DNA of 64,000 bases from Fimisoma sp964619315 (GTDB taxonomy: Bacteria; Bacillota; Clostridia; Peptostreptococcales; Anaerovoracaceae): assembly GCA_964619315.1 (NCBI GenBank), contig CAZUEH010000005.1, positions 8,840-72,839 of the forward strand, written 5' to 3'. Position 1 is the stretch's first letter, and each line of letters begins with the position of its first letter. Under the pieces are notes generated by a model. That model saw nothing but the letters and a program-made list of their open reading frames with translations, made no database searches and was not told where the DNA came from. Shown here in pieces: positions 8,543 through 16,675 of the stretch. A program made the position numbers and the translations under genes.

Positions 8543-9490
8543 TTGAACGTATATATCCCTTTTATATGCCTTGCAGTGGGCGCCGCTATAAATTGGAAAG
8601 GCCTGCCTGCACCTGTCCTAAAGGCTTTTGACTATTGTACAAATGGTGCGCTGTTACTGTTGATGCTTGTAATCGGCCTAAATATAGGTGTCAGCGACAA
8701 AGTGATGTCCAACTTAGGGAACATCGGTTTTAATTGCATCGTTATTTCCCTTGTGGCCATTGCTGTAAGCGTCTTTTTCGCATATTTAGCAGAACTTACC
8801 ATTATGCCTCTAGAAAAAATAAGGCTACAACTAGCAGCTGAAAACAACCGTCTGGATAGCCAATTGGATTCCAATGGTTCTGGATTTTCACCTCTTGTAA
8901 TTATTATGCCTTTGTGTATAGCCATAGGTATAGTTTTGGGTTATCTATATATGTCTGATATTTCTCCATCCACCTTGAGTCTGACCCTTACCGTGTCTTT
9001 GATTTTTCTATACACTGGTGTTGGTGTTAGCGTGGCTTCTAACAAAAGCGTTTTCACTTATATTAAAAAGTTGGGATTCCGAGTTTTGTTTATGCCAATA
9101 GCAGTCTTCTTAGGTTGCGTTATTGGAGGATTTTTGAGCGGTCTTTTGCTGGGTGTGCCTGTTAGTTGGTCCACTCTATCTGCAAGTGGTATGGGGTACT
9201 ACAGCCTAACCGGTGCATTTCTTACAGAAAACTACGGTATCGAAGCCGGAACCTATGGATTTATCGTCAATGTTTCTAGAGATGTTTTTACAGTCATGCT
9301 TTTGCCTATCTTATCAAAAATAAGCAAAGGCAGCCCCATTGCTTCTGGAGCTGCCGGATGTATGGATAGTATGTTAGTTCCTGTGGCTAAAGTAGTAGGA
9401 CCTGAGCTTGCAATGGTGGCACTTATTAGCGGCACTATTTTAACTTTCTTGGTACCTCTATGGCTTCCTGTGGCTCAACTACTGTTTTAA
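8543..9490 (+). CDS. lysO: LysO-family lysine exporter (DUF340)
   Basis: This 315-residue membrane protein has about eight hydrophobic segments. It carries the LysO/YbjE pattern: an N-terminal half with L-V-I-G-L-N-I-G (about 40-47) and a conserved S-G-M-G-Y-Y-S-L-T-G-A (about 213-223). In E. coli, LysO (YbjE) exports L-lysine and the toxic analogue thialysine. Translation appears to begin at a TTG codon, because AGGAGG lies seven bases upstream and no ATG fits. It is closely spaced with the preceding acetyltransferase. The gene converges directly on the MATE gene; I see no terminator between them. Confidence 0.85.
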   Translation: MNVYIPFICLAVGAAINWKGLPAPVLKAFDYCTNGALLLLMLVIGLNIGVSDKVMSNLGNIGFNCIVISLVAIAVSVFFAYLAELTIMPLEKIRLQLAAENNRLDSQLDSNGSGFSPLVIIMPLCIAIGIVLGYLYMSDISPSTLSLTLTVSLIFLYTGVGVSVASNKSVFTYIKKLGFRVLFMPIAVFLGCVIGGFLSGLLLGVPVSWSTLSASGMGYYSLTGAFLTENYGIEAGTYGFIVNVSRDVFTVMLLPILSKISKGSPIASGAAGCMDSMLVPVAKVVGPELAMVALISGTILTFLVPLWLPVAQLLF

Positions 9491-10822
9491 TCAATACCCG
9501 TATTGTTTTTTGTATCTTAAAAGCATAGTGACAGCTATTGCCAAGGCTCCGATTTCTGCTGCTGGCATGGCCCACCAAACTCCGTCTAAGCCTAAGAGTT
9601 TAGGCAACAAGATCAATGCGCCAGCTTCTAATACAAATGTTCTAAGTATAGAAATCAAGGCCGAAACTTTGCCGTTGTTCAAAGCAGTAAAAAATCCTGA
9701 TGCAAAAACATTGACTCCCGTCGGCAATATGCTCAAAGCAACTATTTTAAATCCATATGCCATAAGGTCAGACAACACTGGATCCTTAGAAGCAAATATC
9801 CAAACGAGACCCTTGTTGAGGATTTCTGCAAGTACAAACATTACAACAGAAAATATGATTATGATCTTCATTGCAATATTGAAGGTCTTTTTTATATTGT
9901 CCGAATTTTTCGCTCCATAATTGTAACTAACTACTGGAGCTATTCCTGAAGTGAATCCAAAAAACATTGCAGTAAATATAAACTGGAGATAGAGTATCGC
10001 ACTTATTGCGGCCACCCCTTTTTCTCCCACAAAGGCCATCATTTGCAAGTTGAACAATGTGGTAGTAATGGCACTTGCCAGGTTGGAAACCATTTCCGAA
10101 GAACCATTTCCCATCGCCTTTAGAAATTCTTTGCCTCTCCAAACAGGCTTCCCAAAATGTATTAAGCTCTTCTTGTTAAAAAAGACTTTGAGAGGAACAA
10201 GGCCTCCGATAAACATTCCTGCAACTGATGCCAGTGCCGCACCGGTCATACTCATGTCAAGGACTCCCACAAATAGGAGGTCCAAAACTATGTTCGTAAT
10301 TCCTGCTCCAACGGAAAGCCAAAGCCCCATTGACGGTTTATCTGCTGTAACTAAATAACTTTGAAACAGTACTTGCATAACCCAAATCGGGCCTGCCATA
10401 ACCATTATTGTTCCGTATTCAACACAATAAGGGAGTAGCTCTTGATCTGCTCCGAGAAGTATATAAATTTGTTCGTCCCAAATAAGAAATAGCCCCGCCA
10501 AGACAATTATGGTCACAACATTTATTATAACTGTTAATGTCATGAAGCTGTTGGCTTCGTCGTTCTTTCCCTCGCCTAGCTTTTTACCTATAATCGCATT
10601 GCTTCCTGCGGCAAGCATAAATGCCAGCGCCATACATATATTAAGGACTGGGTAAACTATGTTGATTGCGGAAAGCCCTAAACTTCCTACAAAATTAGAC
10701 ACGACAATACCGTCTACTATACTGTACATTGATATGAAGATCATTCTTACCATTGTTGGTACAGTAAAAAGTAGCATAGTTTTCATGGTTATTTCTTTGT
10801 TATAAATTAAATTCCCGTCCAC
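9491..10822 (-). CDS. MATE family efflux transporter
   Basis: This twelve-segment membrane protein is near the usual MATE length (about 440 residues). It has the N-terminal block G-I-V-V-S-N-F-V-G-S-L-G-L-S-A-I-N and the second-half repeat G-F-T-S-G-I-A-P-V-V-S-Y-N-Y-G, typical of the MATE superfamily (DinF/NorM-like). Such proteins expel cationic drugs or metabolites using a sodium or proton gradient. I prefer the GTG at 10822 because AAAGGA sits six bases before it. An in-frame GTG at 10870 would add 16 residues but has no ribosome binding site. Confidence 0.85.
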   Translation of the reverse strand: MDGNLIYNKEITMKTMLLFTVPTMVRMIFISMYSIVDGIVVSNFVGSLGLSAINIVYPVLNICMALAFMLAAGSNAIIGKKLGEGKNDEANSFMTLTVIINVVTIIVLAGLFLIWDEQIYILLGADQELLPYCVEYGTIMVMAGPIWVMQVLFQSYLVTADKPSMGLWLSVGAGITNIVLDLLFVGVLDMSMTGAALASVAGMFIGGLVPLKVFFNKKSLIHFGKPVWRGKEFLKAMGNGSSEMVSNLASAITTTLFNLQMMAFVGEKGVAAISAILYLQFIFTAMFFGFTSGIAPVVSYNYGAKNSDNIKKTFNIAMKIIIIFSVVMFVLAEILNKGLVWIFASKDPVLSDLMAYGFKIVALSILPTGVNVFASGFFTALNNGKVSALISILRTFVLEAGALILLPKLLGLDGVWWAMPAAEIGALAIAVTMLLRYKKQYGY

Positions 10823-10936
10823 AAAAAATCCTTTCAATCCCGTGATTCTACTATTATGCCTTGAATACACCCAAAATTCAACCTCATGTTTTGCTTGCCC
10901 CCTGAAAAATAAATTGGGCAGCCCCTCGTTTTATAA

Positions 10937-10965
10937 TTGCAAATCTAACAATTGTGCAATATAAT
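10937..10965 (+). promoter_or_regulatory. Promoter for the threonine aldolase gene
   Basis: TTGCAA (10937-10942) and TATAAT (10960-10965) are 17 bases apart, 40 bases before the start codon. Confidence 0.65.
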
Positions 10966-11004
10966 TGTTTTGACAGTTGATTTTAACTCAAGGAGGTTTT
11001 ATAA

Positions 11005-12027
11005 ATGATTTATTTTAGAAGTGATTACAGTCAAGGTGCACATCCTAAGGTAATGGACGCGCTTATGGCTACAAACATGGAACATACCGACGGTTATGGA
11101 GATGATAAGTTTTCTTTAGAAACTGCTGATATGATCAGAGAAATGATAGGCAAACCTGACGCTCATATACATTTTATGGCCGGAGGTACTCCTACTAACA
11201 CTATCACCATAGCTGCTACATTAAAACCTTACGAGGGGGTTATATCTCCTGACTCTGGGCATATATATGTACACGAAACTGGTTCAGTAGAAGCCATGGG
11301 TCATAGAGTGTTCGCTGCTCCTACAGAGGATGGCAAACTTCGCCCTGCTGATATAGAAAAGGTTCTTCTTCACCATGAAGATGAGCACACTGTAATTCCT
11401 AAGCTTGTTTATATTACTCATCCGACAGAAAACGGAGGCGTTTATACAAGAGCCGAACTAGAAGCATTGCACCTTTGTTGCAAGAAGCACGACCTTTACT
11501 TCTATGTAGATGGTGCGCGCCTTGGCACAGCACTTACTTGGCCGGGCAATGATGTTACCCTAAAAGATTTGGCTAACATGACTGACGCTTTCTATATAGG
11601 CGGCACAAAAATAGGCGCATTGTTTGGGGAAGCATTAGTAATCCTCAATGATAACATAAATGATCACTATCGTTACATGGTTAAGCGCGCTTGTGCTCTT
11701 TTAGCAAAAGGTAGATTGATTGCAGTTCAAATAAAAGCACTTCTCGAAGGTGGCGAAGATTCGTTATATTATCAACTTTCACATCATGAAAATCAGCTAG
11801 CAATTAAGTTGGCCGCTGGCGTTCAAGAAAAGGGCTACAAACTATGGCTCCCACATCAAACAAACCAAGTTTTTGTCATCGTTCCAAATGATAAGATCGC
11901 AGAACTTGAAAAAGACTTTTTCTTCTACACTTGGGCTCCTTACAACGAAACAAGTTCAGTAATTCGTCTTGTAACTAGCTGGGGTAGCAAAGAATCCGAT
12001 GTAGACGCAATTTTAGCTGCTCTATAA
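11005..12027 (+). CDS. ltaE: Low-specificity L-threonine aldolase family (PLP enzyme)
   Basis: This 340-residue fold-type I PLP enzyme cleaves threonine or allo-threonine to glycine and acetaldehyde in the family. The opening R-S-D-Y-S-Q-G-A-H-P, the D-G-A-R-L aspartate motif (about 170) and the PLP lysine in G-G-T-K-I-G-A-L (Lys202) match the beta-eliminating lyase/threonine aldolase group. AAGGAGG precedes the ATG. It has its own promoter and a strong terminator, so it is likely monocistronic. Its neighbour across the terminator is homoserine dehydrogenase, an enzyme of threonine synthesis; the link is thematic only. Confidence 0.88.
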   Translation: MIYFRSDYSQGAHPKVMDALMATNMEHTDGYGDDKFSLETADMIREMIGKPDAHIHFMAGGTPTNTITIAATLKPYEGVISPDSGHIYVHETGSVEAMGHRVFAAPTEDGKLRPADIEKVLLHHEDEHTVIPKLVYITHPTENGGVYTRAELEALHLCCKKHDLYFYVDGARLGTALTWPGNDVTLKDLANMTDAFYIGGTKIGALFGEALVILNDNINDHYRYMVKRACALLAKGRLIAVQIKALLEGGEDSLYYQLSHHENQLAIKLAAGVQEKGYKLWLPHQTNQVFVIVPNDKIAELEKDFFFYTWAPYNETSSVIRLVTSWGSKESDVDAILAAL

Positions 12028-12043
12028 AATATCAAAAACTGAC

Positions 12044-12075
12044 AATCAGCACCCAAAGGGTGCTGATTTTATTTT
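12044..12075 (+). terminator. Terminator after threonine aldolase (possibly bidirectional)
   Basis: A perfect 11-bp stem, AATCAGCACCC with GGGTGCTGATT, has an AAA loop and is followed by TTATTTTG. The convergent homoserine dehydrogenase gene ends 12 bases further on and may share it. Confidence 0.85.
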
Positions 12076-12086
12076 GTTTCTATGTA

Positions 12087-13130
12087 CTATTCGCCTAAAA
12101 CTCTAAGTAGGTCTCCAAAAATACCATAAGCCGTCTGCTCTATCTCTGGTTCATGCTCAAAAATCGATATTTTTTTCATCAGGTCTGTGGTAATTGAAAC
12201 CACCGAAGTAGTGCTATTGACCGATGCGAGCATATCACCTTTGGGAACCTCTGTCGGTGCCACAGTTCCTTTAACCTTGCCGTCTTTGTCTCTAGTGCCA
12301 CGGCACAAAAGTTTAATTACATTGCCACGCCTCGCTGCTGCTTCTATATCGGCTATGGTTATATCCTCAATGCCTTTGCGTTCAATCATATCCGGAGTTA
12401 TGTTAGCATTCATCAGTACATTGAGCAATGCAGTTGTCTTAGCTGCTGCATCATAACCCTCTATATCCATCGCCGAATCTGCTTCAATGAAGCCCATCTC
12501 TCTCCCTCTGACCATTATCTCTCCATAGTCAGTGCCAGCAGCAAGCTCTTCTAATATAAAATTAGTTGTGCTGTTCAGTATCCCTGAAACCTCTGTAACT
12601 TCACACATTTGCAAAGTCTTTTCAGCAAGATTGAACACAGGTGTACCATCCATCACTGTCGTTTCATAAAAGAACTTGGAGCCATTATCTTTGGCCATCT
12701 TTTGGAGCTCCGAAAACTTCCATGCTATAGGCCCCTTGTTGGCAGTTATTACATTTTTTCCGCGTGCAAACGCTGCTTCAATGTGAGAAATCGCTGGTTG
12801 CCCGCTAAATATGTTGAGAGGTGTCATTTCAACTAAAACATCATATTCAGCTCTTGTTGCGATTTCAATAGCTCCCATGTCTGACAAAAGACCCTTATTT
12901 GAGAACTTACCATTCTTTTGCAATTCTTCAAGAATCTCATTTAAATCTATGCCTTCTGGACACAAAAGATTGCCTTTGCTGTTGGTTGCAATCGCAGTAA
13001 CTATAACTTTGCAGTTGTATTTTTTCTCAATTAAATCCTGCTTCTCTAAAAGAAGTTTGGCAAAAGCCTGTCCAGCGTTGCCAAAGCCTAACAACGCAAG
13101 TCTGATTTTTTTCATCTCGTTTTTATTCAT
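12087..13130 (-). CDS. hom: Homoserine dehydrogenase (short form, no ACT domain)
   Basis: This is an NAD(P)-dependent homoserine dehydrogenase of about 347 residues. It has the Rossmann motif G-F-G-N-A-G near the start, followed by the catalytic homoserine dehydrogenase domain with E-T-T-V-M-D-G-T-P and G-I-L-N-S-T-T-N-F-I. It ends without a regulatory ACT domain, so allosteric control by threonine through that domain is not expected. I set the start at the ATG (13130) that overlaps the upstream stop as ATGAATAA. A longer frame reaching 13223 lies within the preceding gene. It is translationally coupled to the HutD-like gene. Confidence 0.9.
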   Translation of the reverse strand: MNKNEMKKIRLALLGFGNAGQAFAKLLLEKQDLIEKKYNCKVIVTAIATNSKGNLLCPEGIDLNEILEELQKNGKFSNKGLLSDMGAIEIATRAEYDVLVEMTPLNIFSGQPAISHIEAAFARGKNVITANKGPIAWKFSELQKMAKDNGSKFFYETTVMDGTPVFNLAEKTLQMCEVTEVSGILNSTTNFILEELAAGTDYGEIMVRGREMGFIEADSAMDIEGYDAAAKTTALLNVLMNANITPDMIERKGIEDITIADIEAAARRGNVIKLLCRGTRDKDGKVKGTVAPTEVPKGDMLASVNSTTSVVSITTDLMKKISIFEHEPEIEQTAYGIFGDLLRVLGE

Positions 13131-14202
13131 TAATATTTGTTTTCCCACTGTTTTTATATTTTTTAAGAACTCTTTCTGTACGCTCATCGTAAGATAATTC
13201 ATTTTCTCTAATCTTCTGCTCATATGGTGTCAAATCGTCAATGTTTTTAATGTGTTTCCTCACTGGTTTTGGTACGACAACCATATACAAAATCGGGGAA
13301 ACAATTAGAGAATCAAGAATTAGCCATCCCAAAATCAAACTCAAGAATACGCCATCGGAAAGGCCCACTTGTGCCCATACTAGTCCAATGCCCACAACAC
13401 CGATTATGAATATTAAAAATGGCAAATAGAATCTTTCTATCTTACGGATTGCCCGGCTTAGGGCCTCATCGAACCATGTTGTTTTTAGGCTCTTAACTAT
13501 ATATTTTGCCCATCTAAACTGGATATTGGCTAAATACACGCATTTTTTGAAATCGTCAAATGTCGCCCTCTCTTCTGGTATTATTTCGGGGCCTAACTGG
13601 TCTTCCATATCGCCATAGAATACTTGGGATCGAATTATTGTACCCTCTCCCATTACAGAGTATCTTGGGCTTTCTCCTGCTTCGTACTCAAGTGTCAAAA
13701 GCTCTCCGGCTTTGATCATTTGGCTTTGGTCATCAAAAGTAACTACACCATATCCATCTTTGCAAAACAATCCGACAGTTACCAACGGTTTTGTGTTTTT
13801 CTCGTCAGCTTCATATGTTTGCTTTTCTTTTTTCGGAAAGATTATATCAAGATATCCTTCATTGCCTTTGCGTACCATAAGGTTGTAATCAGTGATTTTG
13901 CCAAAGCTTTTGGTTTGCCACGCTCCATCGAATCTATCTTGTTCAAGCTTTGCAAGTCTCGCTACTCTCTCGCCCTCATGGCTAAGCACTACCTCTCCCT
14001 CAAGAACCATGAGTACTCTATCGTAATCAGGCAATTTGGAAAAATTAGCCTCCTCTGCGTCAATAACAGCTGAACTAAGTCTCCAGACAAAATCTCTGTT
14101 CAAATAGGAGCTGCTTTGTGGGAAAATCGCCAGTTCCTTGGTCGTTCCACCCATCCAATCGCTTGTCTTATAACTTTCTTCTTTGCAAAGGGTATATTTC
14201 AT
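13123..14202 (-). CDS. HutD-like cupin protein with C-terminal membrane segments
   Basis: The first 190 residues match the HutD/Ves cupin family: D-W-M-G-G-T-T-K-E-L-A-I at 16-27, then R-D-F-V-W-R-L-S-S-A and the later F-D-G-A-W. HutD proteins are linked to histidine use but their activity is unsettled. The remaining 170 residues are unlike HutD: a linker, then two or three hydrophobic segments (about 260-325) and a charged tail. I regard this as a domain fusion or membrane-anchored variant. Its stop overlaps the homoserine dehydrogenase start. No histidine-degradation genes are nearby. Confidence 0.75.
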   Translation of the reverse strand: MKYTLCKEESYKTSDWMGGTTKELAIFPQSSSYLNRDFVWRLSSAVIDAEEANFSKLPDYDRVLMVLEGEVVLSHEGERVARLAKLEQDRFDGAWQTKSFGKITDYNLMVRKGNEGYLDIIFPKKEKQTYEADEKNTKPLVTVGLFCKDGYGVVTFDDQSQMIKAGELLTLEYEAGESPRYSVMGEGTIIRSQVFYGDMEDQLGPEIIPEERATFDDFKKCVYLANIQFRWAKYIVKSLKTTWFDEALSRAIRKIERFYLPFLIFIIGVVGIGLVWAQVGLSDGVFLSLILGWLILDSLIVSPILYMVVVPKPVRKHIKNIDDLTPYEQKIRENELSYDERTERVLKKYKNSGKTNINE

Positions 14203-14236
14203 TTTGTGTCCTCTGTTCTCTCTTTTTATTACCTAA

Positions 14237-14265
14237 ATTATATCATACTTGAATACTCTGTCCAA
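14237..14265 (-). promoter_or_regulatory. Promoter for the HutD-like / hom pair
   Basis: On the minus strand TTGGAC (14260-14265) and TATAAT (14237-14242) are separated by 17 bases. It is divergent from, and only five bases away from, the next promoter. Confidence 0.7.
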
Positions 14266-14269
14266 TCCC

Positions 14270-14298
14270 TTGTTTTCTCGCAAAATTTAATATATAAT
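14270..14298 (+). promoter_or_regulatory. Promoter for the E2-like acyltransferase gene
   Basis: TTGTTT (14270-14275) and TATAAT (14293-14298) are separated by 17 bases. The -35 boxes of the two divergent promoters almost abut, so the two units may compete or share control. Confidence 0.65.
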
Positions 14299-14366
14299 AT
14301 GGTGTTGCTTTCTGATTTTTGGGAGGTATATTTATAATTAAAGTGTTAATTTTTAGGGGGAAATGT

Positions 14367-15239
14367 ATGTATAGAACTGATGGATACCGGGTTCTAACCG
14401 ATGATCCAATGTATGAAATCGCTGCCTTCATAATGGATAAACGATACGATGCTTGTAACTATATTAAGCAGGATATCGACTTAGAGCAGCTTCAAGATTA
14501 TATAAAAGAATGTCGACGAAAAGGAATTCATATGAGCCATATGGCCATAATTATCGCTGGTTACATAAGGGTAGTTTCGCAAAATCCTTACCTTAATCGC
14601 TTTGTAGTGAATAAGCGAGTTTATGCCCGCAACCATTTTTGTATTTCTTTTGTAACGTTAACTAACGATAGACAAAGCAGTACCGTTAGCAAGGTTTACT
14701 TTAACCTTGATGACGATATATTTACTGTAAATCAAAAGCTTAATGATATAATAGAGAAATCGAAAAACACAAGCGAAGAATCCGCTATGGACAAGTTGGC
14801 AAAAGGACTTGTTCGAACTCCTGGGCTTCTGGGTCTTGGCGTTTCTTTCTTTAAGTTTTTGGACAAGTTTTTTACTCTACCCTTTAGCATAGTGGATGCC
14901 AGTCCGTTCCATACTTCTTTATTTGTGACCAACTTGGCTTCAATAAGAACTGGAGCTGTATATCATCATGTCTATCAGTTCGGCACAACTGGAGTGTTTG
15001 TGTCCATGGGTCAACCAATTAAGAAACTCTTTAAGAATGGGGAACTTATTGAGGAACATAAGGTTATGGAATTGGGAATAACTACAGATGAGAGAATTGC
15101 CGATGGCCATTATTACACTAAATGCTTCAAGGAATTAAAGAAATATTATAAAAACCCTGCCTTGTTAGAAAGTCGCCCTACATCAATTGTAAGAGACCCT
15201 GATATAAAAAAGAAGAATCCAAAGTTTATAGCAAAATAG
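14367..15239 (+). CDS. Stand-alone 2-oxoacid dehydrogenase E2 / CAT-like acyltransferase domain, possibly inactive
   Basis: The 290-residue protein is the catalytic domain of the E2/chloramphenicol acetyltransferase fold without lipoyl or E1/E3-binding domains. Recognisable blocks are the N-terminal R-V-L-T-D-D-P-M-Y and Y-H-H-V-Y-Q-F-G-T-T-G-V-F-V-S-M-G. Active enzymes carry a C-terminal H-x-x-x-D-G; here the corresponding segment reads E-R-I-A-D-G (residues 242-247), so the catalytic histidine is replaced by glutamate. Either it has another role or a different acid/base chemistry. The start is set at 14367, preceded by AGGGGG; an upstream ATG at 14319 lacks this. Confidence 0.75.
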   Translation: MYRTDGYRVLTDDPMYEIAAFIMDKRYDACNYIKQDIDLEQLQDYIKECRRKGIHMSHMAIIIAGYIRVVSQNPYLNRFVVNKRVYARNHFCISFVTLTNDRQSSTVSKVYFNLDDDIFTVNQKLNDIIEKSKNTSEESAMDKLAKGLVRTPGLLGLGVSFFKFLDKFFTLPFSIVDASPFHTSLFVTNLASIRTGAVYHHVYQFGTTGVFVSMGQPIKKLFKNGELIEEHKVMELGITTDERIADGHYYTKCFKELKKYYKNPALLESRPTSIVRDPDIKKKNPKFIAK

Positions 15240-15250
15240 GAGTAATTTAT

Positions 15251-15661
15251 ATGAATAGAAAAGAACAAGCCGTTATGCTACACAAAAATGGGTTTAATTG
15301 CGCCCAATCTGTAGCCTGTTCCTTTTGTAACATTATGGGAACAAACCCTGAAGAAGTTTTTAGATTAGCTGAGCCTTTTGGTCTTGGAATGGGATCCATG
15401 GGAACTTGCGGAGCAGTAACAGCAATGGCCCTCGTCACTGGAATGAAACTCAGTGATGGCAATTTGGACAACCCTAAAACAAAACGTGATTGCTACGCTA
15501 TGATGCAAAAGCTTACCGAAGAGTTTATAAACAAAAATTCATCTATCATATGTCGTGAACTTAAAGGTGTTGGCACCGGAGAAGTTCTTAGAGATTGCAA
15601 TGGATGTATAGAAGATGCCGTAGAGTTGTTAGACAAACACTTGTTAGGTATAGAAGATTAA
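15251..15661 (+). CDS. C-GCAxxG-C-C family redox protein
   Basis: The 136-residue protein shows the family cysteine pattern: F-N-C-A-Q-S near residue 16, C-G-A-V-T near 57, a Cys near 79, C-R-E-L-K-G near 98 and C-x-x-C-I-E-D near 117. These are proposed redox-active or metal-binding cysteines; no enzyme activity is established. It starts 11 bases after the acyltransferase gene and ends in a strong terminator, so the two form an operon. The next gene, on the other strand, also encodes a small cysteine-rich redox-type protein. Confidence 0.85.
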   Translation: MNRKEQAVMLHKNGFNCAQSVACSFCNIMGTNPEEVFRLAEPFGLGMGSMGTCGAVTAMALVTGMKLSDGNLDNPKTKRDCYAMMQKLTEEFINKNSSIICRELKGVGTGEVLRDCNGCIEDAVELLDKHLLGIED

Positions 15662-15666
15662 ACTAA

Positions 15667-15710
15667 AAGAGGGATAAATGTTTTTCTAAAAGCATTTATC
15701 CCTCTTCTTT
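15667..15710 (+). terminator. Strong terminator between convergent redox-protein genes
   Basis: A perfect 14-bp stem (15667-15680 with 15693-15706) is followed by CTTTAATTCTT. It may serve both convergent genes. Confidence 0.85.
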
Positions 15711-15715
15711 AATTC

Positions 15716-15913
15716 TTATTTACTCTTGTAATAAAGCATGCAGTGACAATATCCTTCATAGTCAGGATCTGCAATTTGATCTTTGAACTCCTTGCAAATA
15801 CACTTGGTTTCTTCTATCCTTTGCACTCGGCAAGGACAATATCCACCAGTCTTTTTAAGTCCCTCTCTTATTCTATCTACGATTTCTTGGTTCTCATTTA
15901 ATCTTACAGCCAT
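15716..15913 (-). CDS. Ferredoxin-thioredoxin reductase catalytic-chain-like protein
   Basis: This 65-residue protein has three paired cysteine motifs in the order of the ferredoxin-thioredoxin reductase catalytic subunit: C-P-C (26-28), C-I-C (38-40) and C-H-C (56-58). In the known enzyme these ligate a 4Fe-4S cluster and supply the redox disulfide. It is shorter than the plant or cyanobacterial chain (about 110 residues) and no variable chain is next to it. AGGAGG lies nine bases before the ATG at 15913; longer in-frame starts lack such a site. The partner, perhaps a thioredoxin-like protein, is not visible here. Confidence 0.75.
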   Translation of the reverse strand: MAVRLNENQEIVDRIREGLKKTGGYCPCRVQRIEETKCICKEFKDQIADPDYEGYCHCMLYYKSK

Positions 15914-15970
15914 GATATTGTACCTCCTCATTACATATATATACCTCAAAGATAGGAATAATAACATATA

Positions 15971-16675
15971 TCAGCCGCCTAAATAAGCTTTCTTGATTAT
16001 ATTGCTGTCTTTTAACTCTTTTCCTGTGCCAGACAGTGCGACTTTGCCAGATTCGATTACGTAAGCTCTATCAGAAATATCTAAAGCCATCTCTGCATTT
16101 TGCTCTACCAAAAGAATGGTAGTTCCTGCTTTGTGAAGTTCCTTAATTATTTCAAATATCTGTTCAACCAAGAGGGGCGCAAGTCCCATTGAAGGTTCAT
16201 CAAGCATAAGCAGCTTAGGATGACTCATCAGTGCTCTACCCATAGCCAACATCTGTTGCTCTCCACCCGAAAGTGTTCCAGCCACTTGGTCTTTTCTTTC
16301 CTTAAGTCTAGGAAATTTTTCAAAAACATCTTCTATGTCTTCTTTGTTAATTTTTTTGTTTATATAGGAACCCATCTCAAGGTTTTCCATAACGGACATT
16401 TTGAGGAATATGCGTCTTCCCTCAGGTACATGTGCAAGGCCTCTCTCTACTAATTTGTACGAGTCAATTTTGCTTATATCCTCGCCCATAAATGTTACGC
16501 CGCCTGTTTTGCTTCTTAGAAGGCCAGATATGGTCTTTAGAGTGGTAGATTTGCCTGCTCCATTGGCACCAATAAGTGAAACGGTTTCTCCTTCGTTTAC
16601 TTCAAAGGACACCCCTTGAAGCGCATGGATTTTGCCGTAATATACATTAAGATCATCAACCTTTAACATACACAT
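15971..16675 (-). CDS. livF: Branched-chain amino acid ABC transporter ATPase LivF
   Basis: This 234-residue ABC ATPase has Walker A G-A-N-G-A-G-K-S-T (about 38-46), signature L-S-G-G-E-Q-Q (about 137) and Walker B L-L-M-L-D-E-P-S-M-G-L-A-P. The phrase V-P-E-G-R-R-I-F is the LivF hallmark. It energises uptake together with LivG. It is the last gene of the operon, and its ATG shares a base with the livG stop (TAATG). Substrate choice (leucine, isoleucine, valine or another amino acid) depends on the binding protein. Confidence 0.93.
   Translation of the reverse strand: MCMLKVDDLNVYYGKIHALQGVSFEVNEGETVSLIGANGAGKSTTLKTISGLLRSKTGGVTFMGEDISKIDSYKLVERGLAHVPEGRRIFLKMSVMENLEMGSYINKKINKEDIEDVFEKFPRLKERKDQVAGTLSGGEQQMLAMGRALMSHPKLLMLDEPSMGLAPLLVEQIFEIIKELHKAGTTILLVEQNAEMALDISDRAYVIESGKVALSGTGKELKDSNIIKKAYLGG

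Noticed and set aside
13131..13223. N-terminal extension of homoserine dehydrogenase
   Set aside because: The extra residues lie within the preceding coding sequence and do not resemble the family; the ATG at the stop overlap is the natural start.
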